This document shows, piece after piece, positions 7,506 to 16,546 of a stretch of DNA of 64,000 bases. Origin of the DNA: Microbacterium sp. MYb62 (GTDB lineage: Bacteria > Actinomycetota > Actinomycetes > Actinomycetales > Microbacteriaceae). The stretch is from assembly GCF_002979475.1 (NCBI RefSeq), contig NZ_PCOY01000017.1:1-64000 (forward strand). Reading direction: 5' to 3'. Each line of letters begins with the position of its first letter. The stretch's first letter is position 1. The translations under genes and the position numbers were made by a program. Below the pieces are notes generated by a model. It did not search any database. It saw only the letters and a list, made by a program, of their open reading frames with translations, and was not told the origin of the DNA.

Positions 7506-8965
7506 ACCGATCGGCCACGGATGGCGCTTCGTCGCTCGTGCGTGCCGGGGACGTCTCTTCCGATGCGCTCTCGGCGCGGCTCGGCCGGTGGACGCATGGC
7601 GACGGCACGCTCGCGACCCGTCTCGCCCGCGGCATCGAGGCCCTGATCGCGAGCGGCGAACTGCGTCCCGGTGACCGTTTGCCGGCGGAACGCACACTCG
7701 CCGCCGCGAGCTCCGTCTCCCGGGGCACGGTCGTGGCCGCATACGCGGACCTCGCCGAACGGGGTGTCGTCGAGCGGCGACAGGGGAGCGGCACCCGCAT
7801 CACCGGTGTCGCGGCGTCCGTCGTGCCCCCATCGCGACCGGGCAGGGGCGAGGCGCTGTTCTCGGCCCTCCCGAACGCCATCGATCTGCTGCGCACGGTG
7901 CCGCAGATCTCCGAACTCGGCGTCCAGCTCATCCGCGACCACAAGCCGCGGCTCGATCTCGCGCTGCTGCCCGAGGCGGACCCGGCCGGGCTTCCGGCGC
8001 TGCGTACGCTCATCGCCGACATGTACACCGCGGAGGGGACGCCCACCACGCCCGAGCAGATCCTCGTCACCCACGGGGCGCAGCAGGCCATCAGCCTCGT
8101 GGTCAACGCGCTCGTGGGACCGGGCGACATCGTGCTCGCGGAGGAGATCACCTGGCCGGGCGCCAGCGACTCGGTGGGGCTCCGCGGTGGCACGATGCAC
8201 GGCATCCCGATGGGCCCCGACGGGCTCGACGTCGGCGCGCTCGAGCAGGCGCTCGCTCGCCTGCGTCCCGTGCTCGTCGCCCTCAACCCGCATCACCAGA
8301 ACCCCACGGGCACGCGCCTGCCCGCCGCGGCACGGCACCGCGTCGCCGAGCTCGCCGCGCAGTACGGCGTTCCCGTCATCGAGGACCGGGTGCTCGCCGG
8401 CATCGCCTTCGACGGCGTGGTGGCGCCCACGCTCGCCGCCGAACGTGCGGATGCCCCGATCATCGTCGTCGAGTCGGTGTCGAAGTGGGTGTGGGCGGGG
8501 CTCCGCATCGGCTGGCTGCGCGCCGATCCCGTGCTCGTGCGCCGCCTGCGCGGTGCGCGGCAGCTCGCCGACCAGTCCACGAGTGTGCCGGGGCAACTGC
8601 TCGCGCTCGACCTGATCGCCCGTGCCGACGACCTCCGCCGCGCGAACAGCCGCATCCATCAGGAGCGGCTGCGGCTGCTGCAGAGTCTGATGGCCGAGCA
8701 CCTTCCCGACTGGACGGCCGAGCCGCCCCGGGGCGGGCTCTCGCTGTGGGTGCGGGTGCCTGCGGGGTCGGCTGCCGCGCTCGTCAGGGTCGCGGCGGCG
8801 CACGGGGTCTCGATCGCCGGAAGCGCGGCGTTCGCGGTGGCCGAATCGCCCGACGACCACATCCGCATCCCCTTCACCGCACCCGACGACGCGCTCGCCG
8901 AGGGTATCCGCCGGCTCGGGGCCGCCTGGCGCGAGTATCGGGAGACTCTCGGGATGTCTTCCTAG
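7466..8965 (+). CDS. MocR-type regulator: GntR DNA-binding domain fused to aminotransferase fold
   Basis: A 499-residue fusion. The N-terminal winged helix spans about residues 45-112 (ELRPGDRLPAERTLAAAS, VSRGTVVAAYADLAERG). The rest is a fold-type I PLP aminotransferase domain; the PLP-lysine segment is SVSKWVWAGLRIGW (about residue 335) and NPHHQNPTG lies upstream. Such regulators sense PLP or an aminated ligand. ATG 7466 is chosen since it sits at the normal distance before the winged helix; no ribosome site is visible, so the mRNA may be leaderless. It is followed 10 nt later by a membrane protein and is divergent from a small unknown gene. Confidence 0.9.
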   Translation: MSTDDRANGWPLDHRSATDGASSLVRAGDVSSDALSARLGRWTHGDGTLATRLARGIEALIASGELRPGDRLPAERTLAAASSVSRGTVVAAYADLAERGVVERRQGSGTRITGVAASVVPPSRPGRGEALFSALPNAIDLLRTVPQISELGVQLIRDHKPRLDLALLPEADPAGLPALRTLIADMYTAEGTPTTPEQILVTHGAQQAISLVVNALVGPGDIVLAEEITWPGASDSVGLRGGTMHGIPMGPDGLDVGALEQALARLRPVLVALNPHHQNPTGTRLPAAARHRVAELAAQYGVPVIEDRVLAGIAFDGVVAPTLAAERADAPIIVVESVSKWVWAGLRIGWLRADPVLVRRLRGARQLADQSTSVPGQLLALDLIARADDLRRANSRIHQERLRLLQSLMAEHLPDWTAEPPRGGLSLWVRVPAGSAAALVRVAAAHGVSIAGSAAFAVAESPDDHIRIPFTAPDDALAEGIRRLGAAWREYRETLGMSS

Positions 8966-8975
8966 GATGACCCGC

Positions 8976-9485
8976 ATGACTCGGCTGCGGCATCGGACCC
9001 TGCGGATCCAGACCGTAGGGATCTCGATCGCCGGCGTGCTCGCCGTCACGGCCTACGCCGTGCTCGCCGCGATGCAGATCCTGGTGTGGACGCCGCTCGC
9101 GGCCGCCCCGGGGCTCACCCTCGAACAGATCAGAGGCGAGCTGAGCGGAGCGGGCGAGTCCATGAACGAGGGCATGACCATCGCGATCGTCGGTGTGGGG
9201 GTCGTGCTCGCGCTCGCCCTCGGCGTGATCGCGGTGACGGCGCGTGCCGCTCCGATGATCGCGGCGGCCGGATTCCTGAGTCTGCTCATGTTCGGAGCGC
9301 CGGGCTTCTTCGTCGCCTCGTTCGGCCCGGGCATGGCGCTGGCGGACACCTTCATGATCTCGGCGGGCGTCCACCTCCCCGGGGTGAGGGTGTTCTACGC
9401 GATCAGCGCCCTGGCGGCGCTGCTCCTGGCGATGGGCGGGATCGTCGCCGTGATCCGCGCCCGATCCGCGCCCGCGCCGGCCTGA
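8976..9485 (+). CDS. four-span membrane protein, unknown
   Basis: A protein of about 169 residues with four predicted membrane helices (roughly residues 14-36, 68-88, 92-115 and 139-160). No family recognised. ATG 8976 is preferred to ATG 8967 because AGGA (8964-8967) then sits at a usable distance. The gene begins only 10 nt after the MocR stop and is probably translated from the same mRNA; partners of MocR regulators are often small membrane proteins or transporters, but no substrate can be proposed. Confidence 0.7.
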   Translation: MTRLRHRTLRIQTVGISIAGVLAVTAYAVLAAMQILVWTPLAAAPGLTLEQIRGELSGAGESMNEGMTIAIVGVGVVLALALGVIAVTARAAPMIAAAGFLSLLMFGAPGFFVASFGPGMALADTFMISAGVHLPGVRVFYAISALAALLLAMGGIVAVIRARSAPAPA

Positions 9486-9536
9486 CCCGATCCCGCATCC
9501 GGCCCCACCGTCGGAGGCAGCCAGTAGCGTTGATCC

Positions 9537-10550
9537 ATGGTCAACTATCGCTATCTCGGCAACAGCGGTCTCAAGGTCTCGGAGATCACCTACGGCAACT
9601 GGGTCACCCATGCCTCGCAGGTCGGCGACGATGCCGCCGTGAAGACCGTGCATGCCGCGCTCGACGCCGGGATCACCACCTTCGACACCGCCGACACCTA
9701 CGCCAACACGGCGGCCGAGGTCGTGCTCGGCAAGGCACTGGAGGGTCAGCGCCGTGAGGGGCTGGAGATCTTCACGAAGGTCTACTTCCCGACCGGTCCC
9801 AAGGGTCCGAACGACACCGGCCTGAGCCGCAAGCACATCTTCGAGTCGATCAACGGTTCGCTGCAGCGCCTCGGCACCGACTACGTCGACCTGTATCAGG
9901 CGCACCGCTTCGACTACGAGACCCCGCTGGAGGAGACGTTCCAGGCCTTCGCCGACGTCGTCCGTCAGGGCAAGGCGCTCTACATCGGCGTCTCGGAGTG
10001 GACGGCCGAGCAGCTGCGCGACGGGCACGCTCTCGCCAAGCAGCTCGGCATCCAGCTCATCTCGAACCAGCCGCAGTACTCGATGCTGTGGCGTGTGATC
10101 GAGGGCAAGGTCGTTCCGGCGTCGGAAGAACTCGGCATCTCGCAGATCGTCTGGTCGCCGATGGCGCAGGGCGTGCTCAGCGGCAAGTACCTGCCCGGTC
10201 AGCCGGTGCCGGAGGGCTCGCGCGCGACCGACCCGCACAGCGGCGCCGACTTCATCAAGAGCTTCCTGCAGGACGACATCCTCACCGCCGTCCAGCGCCT
10301 GAAGCCCATCGCCGAGCAGGCCGGGCTCTCGATGCCGCAGCTCGCGATCGCCTGGGTTCTGCAGAACCCGAACGTGGCGGCGGCCCTGGTCGGAGCCTCG
10401 CGTCCCGAGCAGCTCGCCGAGACCGTCAAGGCCTCGGGCGTCAAGCTCGACGCCGACACGATGGCTGCCATCGACACGGCCCTCGGCGACACGGTCAACC
10501 ACGACGCCGAGAACACGTACTCGGTGTCGCCGAAGTCCCGCCTGGTCTGA
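9537..10550 (+). CDS. aldo/keto reductase, potassium-channel beta-subunit-like
   Basis: A 337-residue AKR. The catalytic tyrosine is in FDTADTYANTAAEVVLG, the lysine in EIFTKVYFP and the histidine in DLYQAHRFD. The C-terminal cofactor segment VGASRPEQLAETVKASG is present. This is the AKR subgroup close to KvB/YghZ-type reductases, which reduce aldehydes or ketones with NADPH; the physiological substrate is unknown. It is monocistronic and ends in three 15-bp tandem repeats and a strong stem-loop shared with the convergent ABC operon. Confidence 0.9.
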   Translation: MVNYRYLGNSGLKVSEITYGNWVTHASQVGDDAAVKTVHAALDAGITTFDTADTYANTAAEVVLGKALEGQRREGLEIFTKVYFPTGPKGPNDTGLSRKHIFESINGSLQRLGTDYVDLYQAHRFDYETPLEETFQAFADVVRQGKALYIGVSEWTAEQLRDGHALAKQLGIQLISNQPQYSMLWRVIEGKVVPASEELGISQIVWSPMAQGVLSGKYLPGQPVPEGSRATDPHSGADFIKSFLQDDILTAVQRLKPIAEQAGLSMPQLAIAWVLQNPNVAAALVGASRPEQLAETVKASGVKLDADTMAAIDTALGDTVNHDAENTYSVSPKSRLV

Positions 10551-10588
10551 CGCATCCAGGTCTGACGCATCCTCGTCTGACGCACCAC
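10544..10588 (+). repeat. three 15-bp tandem repeats across the stop codon
   Basis: Units GGTCTGACGCATCCA (10544-10558), GGTCTGACGCATCCT (10559-10573) and CGTCTGACGCACCAC (10574-10588). The first unit contains the TGA stop of the aldo/keto reductase, so each copy supplies another in-frame TGA. It looks like local slippage duplication of the gene end. Confidence 0.8.
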
Positions 10589-10593
10589 ACGAA

Positions 10594-10625
10594 GAAGGCC
10601 GCCGTTCCTCGAAACGGCGGCCTTC
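10594..10625. terminator. bidirectional stem-loop terminator
   Basis: GAAGGCCGCCGTT (10594-10606) and AACGGCGGCCTTC (10613-10625) form a perfect 13-bp stem with loop CCTCGA. It lies between the convergent aldo/keto reductase and sugar-ABC operon and can act on both strands. No long T-tract follows on either strand. Confidence 0.85.
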
Positions 10626-10644
10626 TCGCTGCGCGATTCGAGTA

Positions 10645-11565
10645 TTACTCCTTGACGGCGCCGGCGGTCAGGCCCTGCACGATCCAGCGGCTCGCGAGTG
10701 CGAACATCGCCATGGTCGGCAGGATCGTCAGGACGGCCGCGGCGCTCATGGAGCCCCAGTCGATGTTGAACGTCGAGATGAAGCCGTTCAACGCCGACGG
10801 GACGGTGCGGTTCGCGTCGGTGTTCATCAGCACGACTGACAGGAACAGTTCGTTCCAGCAGTTCACGAAGTTGAAGATGAACGCCGCGATGATGCCGGGG
10901 GTCATCACCGGGACCAGCACCCGGAACAGGGCGCCGAGGCGTGAGCATCCATCGATCATCGCCGCCTCTTCGAGCGCATCGGGCACGTTCTCGAAGAAGC
11001 CGCGGAGCATCACCGTCGAGAAGGGGATGCAGATCGCGATGTAGACGAGGATCAGGCCGGGCTTGGTGTCGACCAGGCCCAGGTCGGTCATCATCGAGTA
11101 CAGCGGGCCGAGCGCGATGAACGCCGGGATCATCTGCGTGAGCAGGAACGCGATCAGGACCGCGCCCTTTCCGCGGAACTCGAACCGGGCGAGCACGTAG
11201 GCGCTCAGCAGGGCGATGAGCGTCGCCACCGCCCCGCCGACGACGGCGACCAGGGCGGAGTTGCCGAGGAAGACGCCGAACGAGCTCTTCTGGAACAGGC
11301 TGATGTAGTTCTCGAGCGACGGCTCGCTCGGCCAGTACTCGATCGGGAAGCGGTTGATCGTGCCCGGCGACTTGATCGACGTCAGCGCGATCCAATACAG
11401 CGGGAACAGCGTGATCACGAGCCAGAGTCCGAGACCCACGACGCGGACGACGCCGCCGATCGTGACGCGCGGCTTCGGGCGTGGGGCGGATGCCGGATCC
11501 GGCACGGTGATGCGGCGGGTCTCGGTGATCGAGGAGCCCGTTCGCGAGGCGTCTGTCATGGTCAT
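10645..11565 (-). CDS. carbohydrate ABC transporter permease, MalG type
   Basis: A 306-residue inner-membrane permease with six predicted spans after a ~25-residue cytoplasmic start. The coupling (EAA) loop is visible as ENVPDALEEAAMIDGCSRLG followed by LFRVLVPVMTPGI. It pairs with the MalF-type permease (4-nt overlap at 11562-11565) and the upstream binding protein to import a sugar or oligosaccharide. No ATP-binding subunit is coded here, so a shared MsiK-like ATPase elsewhere probably powers it, as is common in actinobacteria. Confidence 0.93.
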   Translation of the reverse strand: MTMTDASRTGSSITETRRITVPDPASAPRPKPRVTIGGVVRVVGLGLWLVITLFPLYWIALTSIKSPGTINRFPIEYWPSEPSLENYISLFQKSSFGVFLGNSALVAVVGGAVATLIALLSAYVLARFEFRGKGAVLIAFLLTQMIPAFIALGPLYSMMTDLGLVDTKPGLILVYIAICIPFSTVMLRGFFENVPDALEEAAMIDGCSRLGALFRVLVPVMTPGIIAAFIFNFVNCWNELFLSVVLMNTDANRTVPSALNGFISTFNIDWGSMSAAAVLTILPTMAMFALASRWIVQGLTAGAVKE

Positions 11566-12524
11566 CGCTGCACTCTCCGCATCGCCATCAGGTAGAACGC
11601 GCAGAACACGAACAGGACGGCCATCACGATGAGGCCGATCGCGCTCGCGAAGCCGTAGTTGCCCTGCTGGGTGTAGTTGATCATCCAGGTCGTGATGATG
11701 TGCGTCTGGTTGGCGGGGCCGCCGTTGGTCATCGCGTAGATGATGTCGGGGAAGTTGAAGATCCAGATCACCCGCAGCAGGATCGTCAGCAGCAGCGTCA
11801 TCGAGATGTACGGGATGATGATCGAGAACAGCTGCCGGAACTTACCGGCGCCGTCGAGGCTCGCCGCCTCCAACATCTCGTCGGGAACCGACTGGAGGGC
11901 CGCGAGGATCATGATCGCGAAGAACGTCACCCCGTACCAGACGTTGGCGACGATCACCGCGAACATCGCGAGCTTCGGGTCGGCCAGCCAGGGGAGAGGC
12001 GCGTCGATCAGCCCGACCTTCATGAGCAGGTCGTTGACCACGCCGAACTCGGCGTTGAACATCCAGCGGAACAGCATGCCGATCAGGAAGCCCGACACCG
12101 CCCACGGGAAGAACACCAATGCCTGGTAGAGGCCCCGGAAGCGGAACCTCTTGCGCAGAGCGAGCGCGATCAGGAACCCGATGACGAGCTGCGGCACGAG
12201 CGAGCCGACGACCCACAGCACCGAGTTCCATGCCACGGTCGGGAAGGCCGGATCGCGGAACACCGCGAGGAAGTTGTCGAAGCCCACGAACGGCGTCGAG
12301 GTGAGGTCCCACAGGTTCCAGTCGTGGAAGGCCATGCGCGCGCCCTGCAGCATCGGCCAGTAGGTGAACCAGCAGACGAAGACGATCGCCGGCGCGAGGA
12401 ACGCCAGCAGCGTCCACGCCTGACGGCCGCGGAACGGGCGTCGGCGGGATGCCGGGGAGGCCCCGACGGCTGCCTGCTGCGAAGCAGTGCCGACGGAGCC
12501 TCCCTCAGGAGCGATGCGGGCCAC
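11562..12524 (-). CDS. carbohydrate ABC transporter permease, MalF type
   Basis: A 320-residue permease: basic cytoplasmic N-terminus (RRRPFRGRQ), first span near residues 35-57, and five more spans. The coupling loop reads VPDEMLEAASLDGAGKFRQ then LFSIIIPYISM. It starts 3 nt after the binding-protein stop and overlaps the MalG-type permease by 4 nt, so the three are one transcription unit. The substrate is unknown. Confidence 0.93.
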   Translation of the reverse strand: MARIAPEGGSVGTASQQAAVGASPASRRRPFRGRQAWTLLAFLAPAIVFVCWFTYWPMLQGARMAFHDWNLWDLTSTPFVGFDNFLAVFRDPAFPTVAWNSVLWVVGSLVPQLVIGFLIALALRKRFRFRGLYQALVFFPWAVSGFLIGMLFRWMFNAEFGVVNDLLMKVGLIDAPLPWLADPKLAMFAVIVANVWYGVTFFAIMILAALQSVPDEMLEAASLDGAGKFRQLFSIIIPYISMTLLLTILLRVIWIFNFPDIIYAMTNGGPANQTHIITTWMINYTQQGNYGFASAIGLIVMAVLFVFCAFYLMAMRRVQR

Positions 12525-12527
12525 AGG

Positions 12528-13838
12528 TCAGCCCTTTTCCGCGGCGTACTTCTCGGTCCAGAACGCATCCCACGAGGCCAGCAGGTCGCTGGTCGACATG
12601 TTGCCCAGCAGCACGTTCTGCACGTCCTGGTCGGACTTCTGGATCCACTCGGTCCACCAGCTGACCCCTCGCGGCTGCCGGACGTTGACGTAGGTCTCCG
12701 GGTCGTCGGTCATCGTGACGTAGCTCGTCCAGGGGCCGGAGGCGTAGAACTCGTCGTCCGCGGCGGCGGAGATGATCGGCACCAGGCTGTTGGCCTGCGC
12801 GAACTCGGTGGCCGGCTCGGCCGACGAGAGGAACTCGACCAGCTTGACGGCCGCCTCCTTGTTCTCGCTGGCCTCCGCCACGCCCCAGCCGGCGACGGCC
12901 AGCGGCTGCGCCGCCTTGCCGGACGGGCCGACGAGCAGCGGGGCGGTGTCCCACTGGTCCTCGGTCAGTGAGGAGTCCTGCACGGTCGCGATGACCTCGG
13001 GATCCTGCAGCAGGAACGCGGTGGTGCCGTTCGTGAAGCCGGCGACCATCTCGGGATAGCCCCACGAGACGGCCGAGGGCGGAGAAGCTTCCTTGAACAG
13101 GTCGAAGTAGTCGTCCACGGCATCCTGCGCCTCGGGGGCGGCGAAGATCGTCGAGCCGTCTTCCATCAGGAAGGCGTCGTCGACGTCGAGCCCGTCGATC
13201 GTGTACGCCTCGATGGCCGCGACCACGTTGCTGTTGGCGTTCTGGCCACCGCGGAACGCGTAGCCGTAGATGTTGTTCGACGGGTCCTGGATCGTGCTCG
13301 CCTGCTCCAGAAGGTCCTTCCAGCTGTGCGGCGGACCGTCGAAGCCCGCGTCCTTCACGAGGTCGGTGCGGTAGAACAGCGACAGCCCGTAGAAGCCGTA
13401 GGGCACGAAGTAGCTCTTGCCGTCGGCGGCGACCGAGGCGGACTGGGCGTTGTCGGTCAGGGCATCCCAGCCGTCCCACTTCTCGAGGTCGGGGGCGAGA
13501 TCGTACAGCCAGCCGTTGTTGGCGAACGGTCCGACCGTGATGTCACGGACCTCGAGCACGTCGACGCCCTTGCCGGACTGCAGCATCTGCTGGATCTTCG
13601 CATCGGCCTGCTCGGTGGGCGGCGAGACGAGGTTGACCGTGATCTTCGGGTTCGCCTTCTCGAAGTCGTCGAGCAGCCCGCGCAGGAGCTCGGTGCGGGC
13701 GGGGTTGGTCAGACTCTCGACCATCTGCAGGGTGACGGTGCCGTCGGCGGACGGGCCGGAGCTTGCGGAACAGCCGGTGAGAGCGAGGACGGCGACGGTG
13801 CCGAATCCCGCTGCGGTCGTCAAGATCTTGTTCTTCAC
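12528..13838 (-). CDS. ABC transporter sugar-binding lipoprotein
   Basis: A 436-residue family 1 extracellular solute-binding protein. The first ~21 residues are a lipoprotein signal with lipobox LALTGCSA; the mature protein would be anchored by the cysteine. The segment DFEKANPKITVNLVSPPT is typical of sugar-binding proteins, and the WGYPEMVAGFTNGTTAFLL block marks the hinge region. Start is GTG 13838 with GAGG 7 nt upstream. It is second in the operon, after a PLP enzyme and before two permeases. Confidence 0.92.
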   Translation of the reverse strand: MKNKILTTAAGFGTVAVLALTGCSASSGPSADGTVTLQMVESLTNPARTELLRGLLDDFEKANPKITVNLVSPPTEQADAKIQQMLQSGKGVDVLEVRDITVGPFANNGWLYDLAPDLEKWDGWDALTDNAQSASVAADGKSYFVPYGFYGLSLFYRTDLVKDAGFDGPPHSWKDLLEQASTIQDPSNNIYGYAFRGGQNANSNVVAAIEAYTIDGLDVDDAFLMEDGSTIFAAPEAQDAVDDYFDLFKEASPPSAVSWGYPEMVAGFTNGTTAFLLQDPEVIATVQDSSLTEDQWDTAPLLVGPSGKAAQPLAVAGWGVAEASENKEAAVKLVEFLSSAEPATEFAQANSLVPIISAAADDEFYASGPWTSYVTMTDDPETYVNVRQPRGVSWWTEWIQKSDQDVQNVLLGNMSTSDLLASWDAFWTEKYAAEKG

Positions 13839-13894
13839 GATGTGCCTCTCGGTTGGGGTGGGGGTGTTGCGGTCGGGCGGGCGGACGGATGCGG

Positions 13895-15130
13895 TCAGGG
13901 AAGGATCAGGGAGTCGGCGCGGCGGATGCCGGCGCGGCTCAGGATCTGCGGGATGCAGCGCTCGACGAAGGCCTCGTAGTCGGCGGCCTCGTTGTAGAGA
14001 TGCGCGGACAGACGGAAGTAGCCGATGCCGCGGAAACTCGTGAAGGCCGTCTCGACCCCGACCTCGTCGAGCAGGTCCATGCGCAGGGCATCGGCTTCTT
14101 CGCGCGTCGCGCCGAGTCCGAGCGGAAGACGCACGAGACGCATCGACGGCACCGGTGAGGGGAGTGGGGTCAGGGGGTCCTCGTCGCCGTACGGGCGCAG
14201 TGCTTCGGCGATCAGCTCGGCGCCGGCATCCGCGATCTCCGCCATCGCCATGCGCGCCGCCGCCCAGCCGAACTCGTCCTCGATGAAGTCGATGGCGGTC
14301 GGGGTGGCCAGGTACGTCGTGGCGTCGATCGTGCCCTGGGTGTCGAAGCGGGAGGGGTACGGCTCGCGCGCGGCCCAGGAGTCGATGAGCGGCCAGAGCT
14401 CGTCGCGGTCGGGCGCGGACGTGACCAGCAGGGCGGATCCGCGCGGGGCGCAGGGCCACTTGTGCAGGTTGCCGAACCACCAGTCGCCGCCCGCGACCGC
14501 GGCCGCATCGGGGATGAGGCCGGGGGCATGGGCGCCGTCGACGAGCGTGCGCACGCCCCGTTCGGCCGCCGCGTCGGCGATGCGTCGAGTGGGCAGCAGC
14601 CGGGCGGTGGGCGAGGTGATCTGGTCGATGACGAGCAGGCGGGTGCGGGGTGTGAGCTCGTCGACGAAGAGCTGCACGATCTCGTCGTCGGAGGAGAGCA
14701 GGGGAAGGGCGACGGTGCGCACGCGTGCGCCGAAGCGGCGGGCGAGGCGCTCGGCTCCCATCGTGATGGCGCCGTAGCCCTGGTCGGTCACCAGGATCTC
14801 GTCGCCGGTCTCGAGCTGCAGGGCGTTGTAGACGACGGTCGCGGCTGCGGACGCATTGGGCACGAACGCAGTGTCCTCCGCGCGGGCACCGACGAACGGG
14901 GCGGTGCGCTCGCGGGCCTCCTGCACGCGTTCGGCGATGCGCGGGAACCACTCGACCGGGCTGAGGTCCGCGCGACGGCGCAGGGCATCCTGGTGCTCGA
15001 CGACGACGGACGGGACCGCGCCGAAGGATCCGTGGTTGAGGTGGATCACTGCCGGGTCGAGGGGCCAGGCGTCGCGCGCTCGCATGCCGGAGTTCAGCGT
15101 GAGCGGTGCGGGGAACAGCGGTGCGGGCAT
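13895..15130 (-). CDS. PLP-dependent aminotransferase class V-fold enzyme
   Basis: A 411-residue protein resembling isopenicillin N epimerase/cysteine desulfurase-like enzymes. The N-terminal IHLNHGSFGAVPSVV segment, the VDGAHAPGLI aspartate/histidine motif and the PLP lysine in FGNLHKWPCAPRGSALL (about residue 230) are clear. It lacks an active-site cysteine loop typical of desulfurases. The reaction is unknown: epimerisation, lyase or transamination are all possible. It is the first gene of the sugar-ABC operon, an unusual partner suggesting the imported compound is an amino or amino-acid-linked sugar (inference). GAGG lies 5 nt before the ATG. Confidence 0.85.
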   Translation of the reverse strand: MPAPLFPAPLTLNSGMRARDAWPLDPAVIHLNHGSFGAVPSVVVEHQDALRRRADLSPVEWFPRIAERVQEARERTAPFVGARAEDTAFVPNASAAATVVYNALQLETGDEILVTDQGYGAITMGAERLARRFGARVRTVALPLLSSDDEIVQLFVDELTPRTRLLVIDQITSPTARLLPTRRIADAAAERGVRTLVDGAHAPGLIPDAAAVAGGDWWFGNLHKWPCAPRGSALLVTSAPDRDELWPLIDSWAAREPYPSRFDTQGTIDATTYLATPTAIDFIEDEFGWAAARMAMAEIADAGAELIAEALRPYGDEDPLTPLPSPVPSMRLVRLPLGLGATREEADALRMDLLDEVGVETAFTSFRGIGYFRLSAHLYNEAADYEAFVERCIPQILSRAGIRRADSLILP

Positions 15131-15156
15131 CGATCCTCATCGGTGAGTGGGGCGAG

Positions 15157-15230
15157 TTGTTGCACAACTTTGCCACACGCCGCCCATTACTGCCACGAAA
15201 ACGCGAAGATGAAACATAGTTGTCATACGA
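15157..15230. promoter_or_regulatory. two FadR-type operators in the divergent promoter
   Basis: TTGTTGCACAA (15157-15167) and TTGTCATACGA (15220-15230) both fit the FadR-subfamily consensus TNGTNNNACNA. The first is part of a larger palindrome AGTTGT-TGC-ACAACT. They lie in the 178-nt gap between the PLP-enzyme/ABC operon and the FadR-type gene, so that regulator probably controls both directions. Confidence 0.72.
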
Positions 15231-15308
15231 GTTTGACGAGACTCCTCGTTCCGACAGACTCGCAGAGGAATCGGCGGAGCCCGATCGGCGGAGTCAGGGA
15301 GGATCACG

Positions 15309-15992
15309 ATGGGCGCACTGGACACGGCGCTGCACGGGTTGCGAGCCCTGATCGCCGACGGCACGCTGCGACCGGGAGACCGGCTGCCGAGCGAAGGCGA
15401 GCTCTGCGAACGACTCGGCGTCTCACGCGGATCGCTCCGCGAGGCGATCCGGATGCTCGCCGCGCTGGGCGTGCTCGACACGCGCCACGGCTCCGGCAGC
15501 TACGTCAGCGAGCTGCGTGCCGCCGACCTGATCGGCAGCCTGTCGCTCACGGTCGGGCTGCTGCCGATGGCGGGGGTGCTCGAACTCACCGAGCTGCGCC
15601 GGGTGCTCGAACCGCATGCTGCCGCGCTCGCCGCCGCGCGCATCGACGAGGAGACCGTGAAGTCGTTGGACCGCGTGCTCGACGAGATCGAGGCGACCAC
15701 CGACTTCGAGGAGCAGTCCCGGCTCGACCACGAGTTCCACATGGCGATCTCCGGCGTCGCGGGGAACGAGGCGCTGACCAGTCTGATCGACGTGCTGCGT
15801 TCGCGGTCACGCGCCTACCGGATCTCCGAGCCCGACGATGCGGCAGAGCTCAAGGTGCATTCCGATGCCGGTCACCGCGCGATCCTGCGTGGCCTCGCCG
15901 CGGCGGATCCGGTCGCCGCGAGCGCCGCCGCCTCGGCCCACGTCGCGTACACGGAGTACTGGGTGCGGCGATACTCCGGCCTCGAGGACTGA
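15309..15992 (+). CDS. FadR-subfamily GntR regulator (FCD domain)
   Basis: A 227-residue regulator. The winged helix is at about residues 7-70 (TLRPGDRLPSEGELCERLGV, VSRGSLREAIRMLAALGV) and the FCD ligand domain follows, with metal-site-type histidines in LDHEFHMAISGVAGN and DAGHRAILRGL. GGAGG is 6 nt upstream of ATG 15309. It is divergent from the aminotransferase-ABC operon, and two FadR-like sites lie between them. The likely ligand is a carboxylate related to the imported compound. Confidence 0.92.
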   Translation: MGALDTALHGLRALIADGTLRPGDRLPSEGELCERLGVSRGSLREAIRMLAALGVLDTRHGSGSYVSELRAADLIGSLSLTVGLLPMAGVLELTELRRVLEPHAAALAAARIDEETVKSLDRVLDEIEATTDFEEQSRLDHEFHMAISGVAGNEALTSLIDVLRSRSRAYRISEPDDAAELKVHSDAGHRAILRGLAAADPVAASAAASAHVAYTEYWVRRYSGLED

Positions 15993-16007
15993 GCCCGTGG
16001 GGAGACC

Positions 16008-16523
16008 TCAGTAGAGCGTGATGTCGACCTGGATCTCGGTTGCGATGCGTTCGAGGTCGGCACGCAGGGCGTCGAGATCGACGGAGGCGGGGACCTTCGC
16101 GGTGACCGACGCTTCGAACAGGCGCCCTCCGGCCATCGCGGCATCTCTGGTCTCGGTCGCCAGCTCTTCGATGCTCAGCGCGTGCGCACTCAGAACGCCG
16201 GAGACCTCGCGCACGATGCCGGGTCGGTCGTTGCCGAGCACCTGGATCTCGAGCAACTGGTCATCGTCGGAGGCGGCGTCCGGGGTGCCTGTGAGCACGG
16301 CGAGGGTGAGCATCCCCTGACCCTGGAGGCCGCGCAGGGCGGACGTCAGTTCGGCTTCCTTGTCGTCGGCGACCGAGATCTCGATCACGCCCGCGAACGT
16401 GCCGGCGAGCTCCGCCAGCGAGCTGTTCTCCCAGTTGCCGCCGTGCGCATCCACGACATCGGCGACGGCGGCCACGAGGCCAGGACGGTCTGCACCCGCG
16501 ACGGTGAGGATCAGAGTAGTCAT
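16008..16523 (-). CDS. two-ACT-domain regulatory protein (GcvR-like)
   Basis: A 171-residue protein made of two ACT domains: about residues 3-75 (ILTVAGADRPGLVAAVADVV) and 92-165 (EIQVLGNDRPGIVREVSGVL). ACT domains bind amino acids and regulate partner proteins. This layout matches the glycine-cleavage regulator-like family in actinobacteria. It lies 23 nt downstream of the Cds1-like PLP enzyme in the same direction, which hints at a role in sulfur or amino-acid control. Confidence 0.85.
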   Translation of the reverse strand: MTTLILTVAGADRPGLVAAVADVVDAHGGNWENSSLAELAGTFAGVIEISVADDKEAELTSALRGLQGQGMLTLAVLTGTPDAASDDDQLLEIQVLGNDRPGIVREVSGVLSAHALSIEELATETRDAAMAGGRLFEASVTAKVPASVDLDALRADLERIATEIQVDITLY

Positions 16524-16546
16524 GCGGCCAGCGTAGCCCGCAGCCC

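Noticed and set aside
13895..15130. Calling the PLP enzyme a cysteine desulfurase
   Set aside because: The fold is right, but no conserved active-site cysteine loop or Fe-S cluster neighbours are seen.
12528..15176. Very long open frame covering the binding protein and the PLP enzyme on the minus strand
   Set aside because: Only 12528-13838 has a signal peptide and family motifs; the rest is an out-of-phase shadow of the PLP enzyme gene, full of Arg/Pro runs typical of GC-rich wrong frames.
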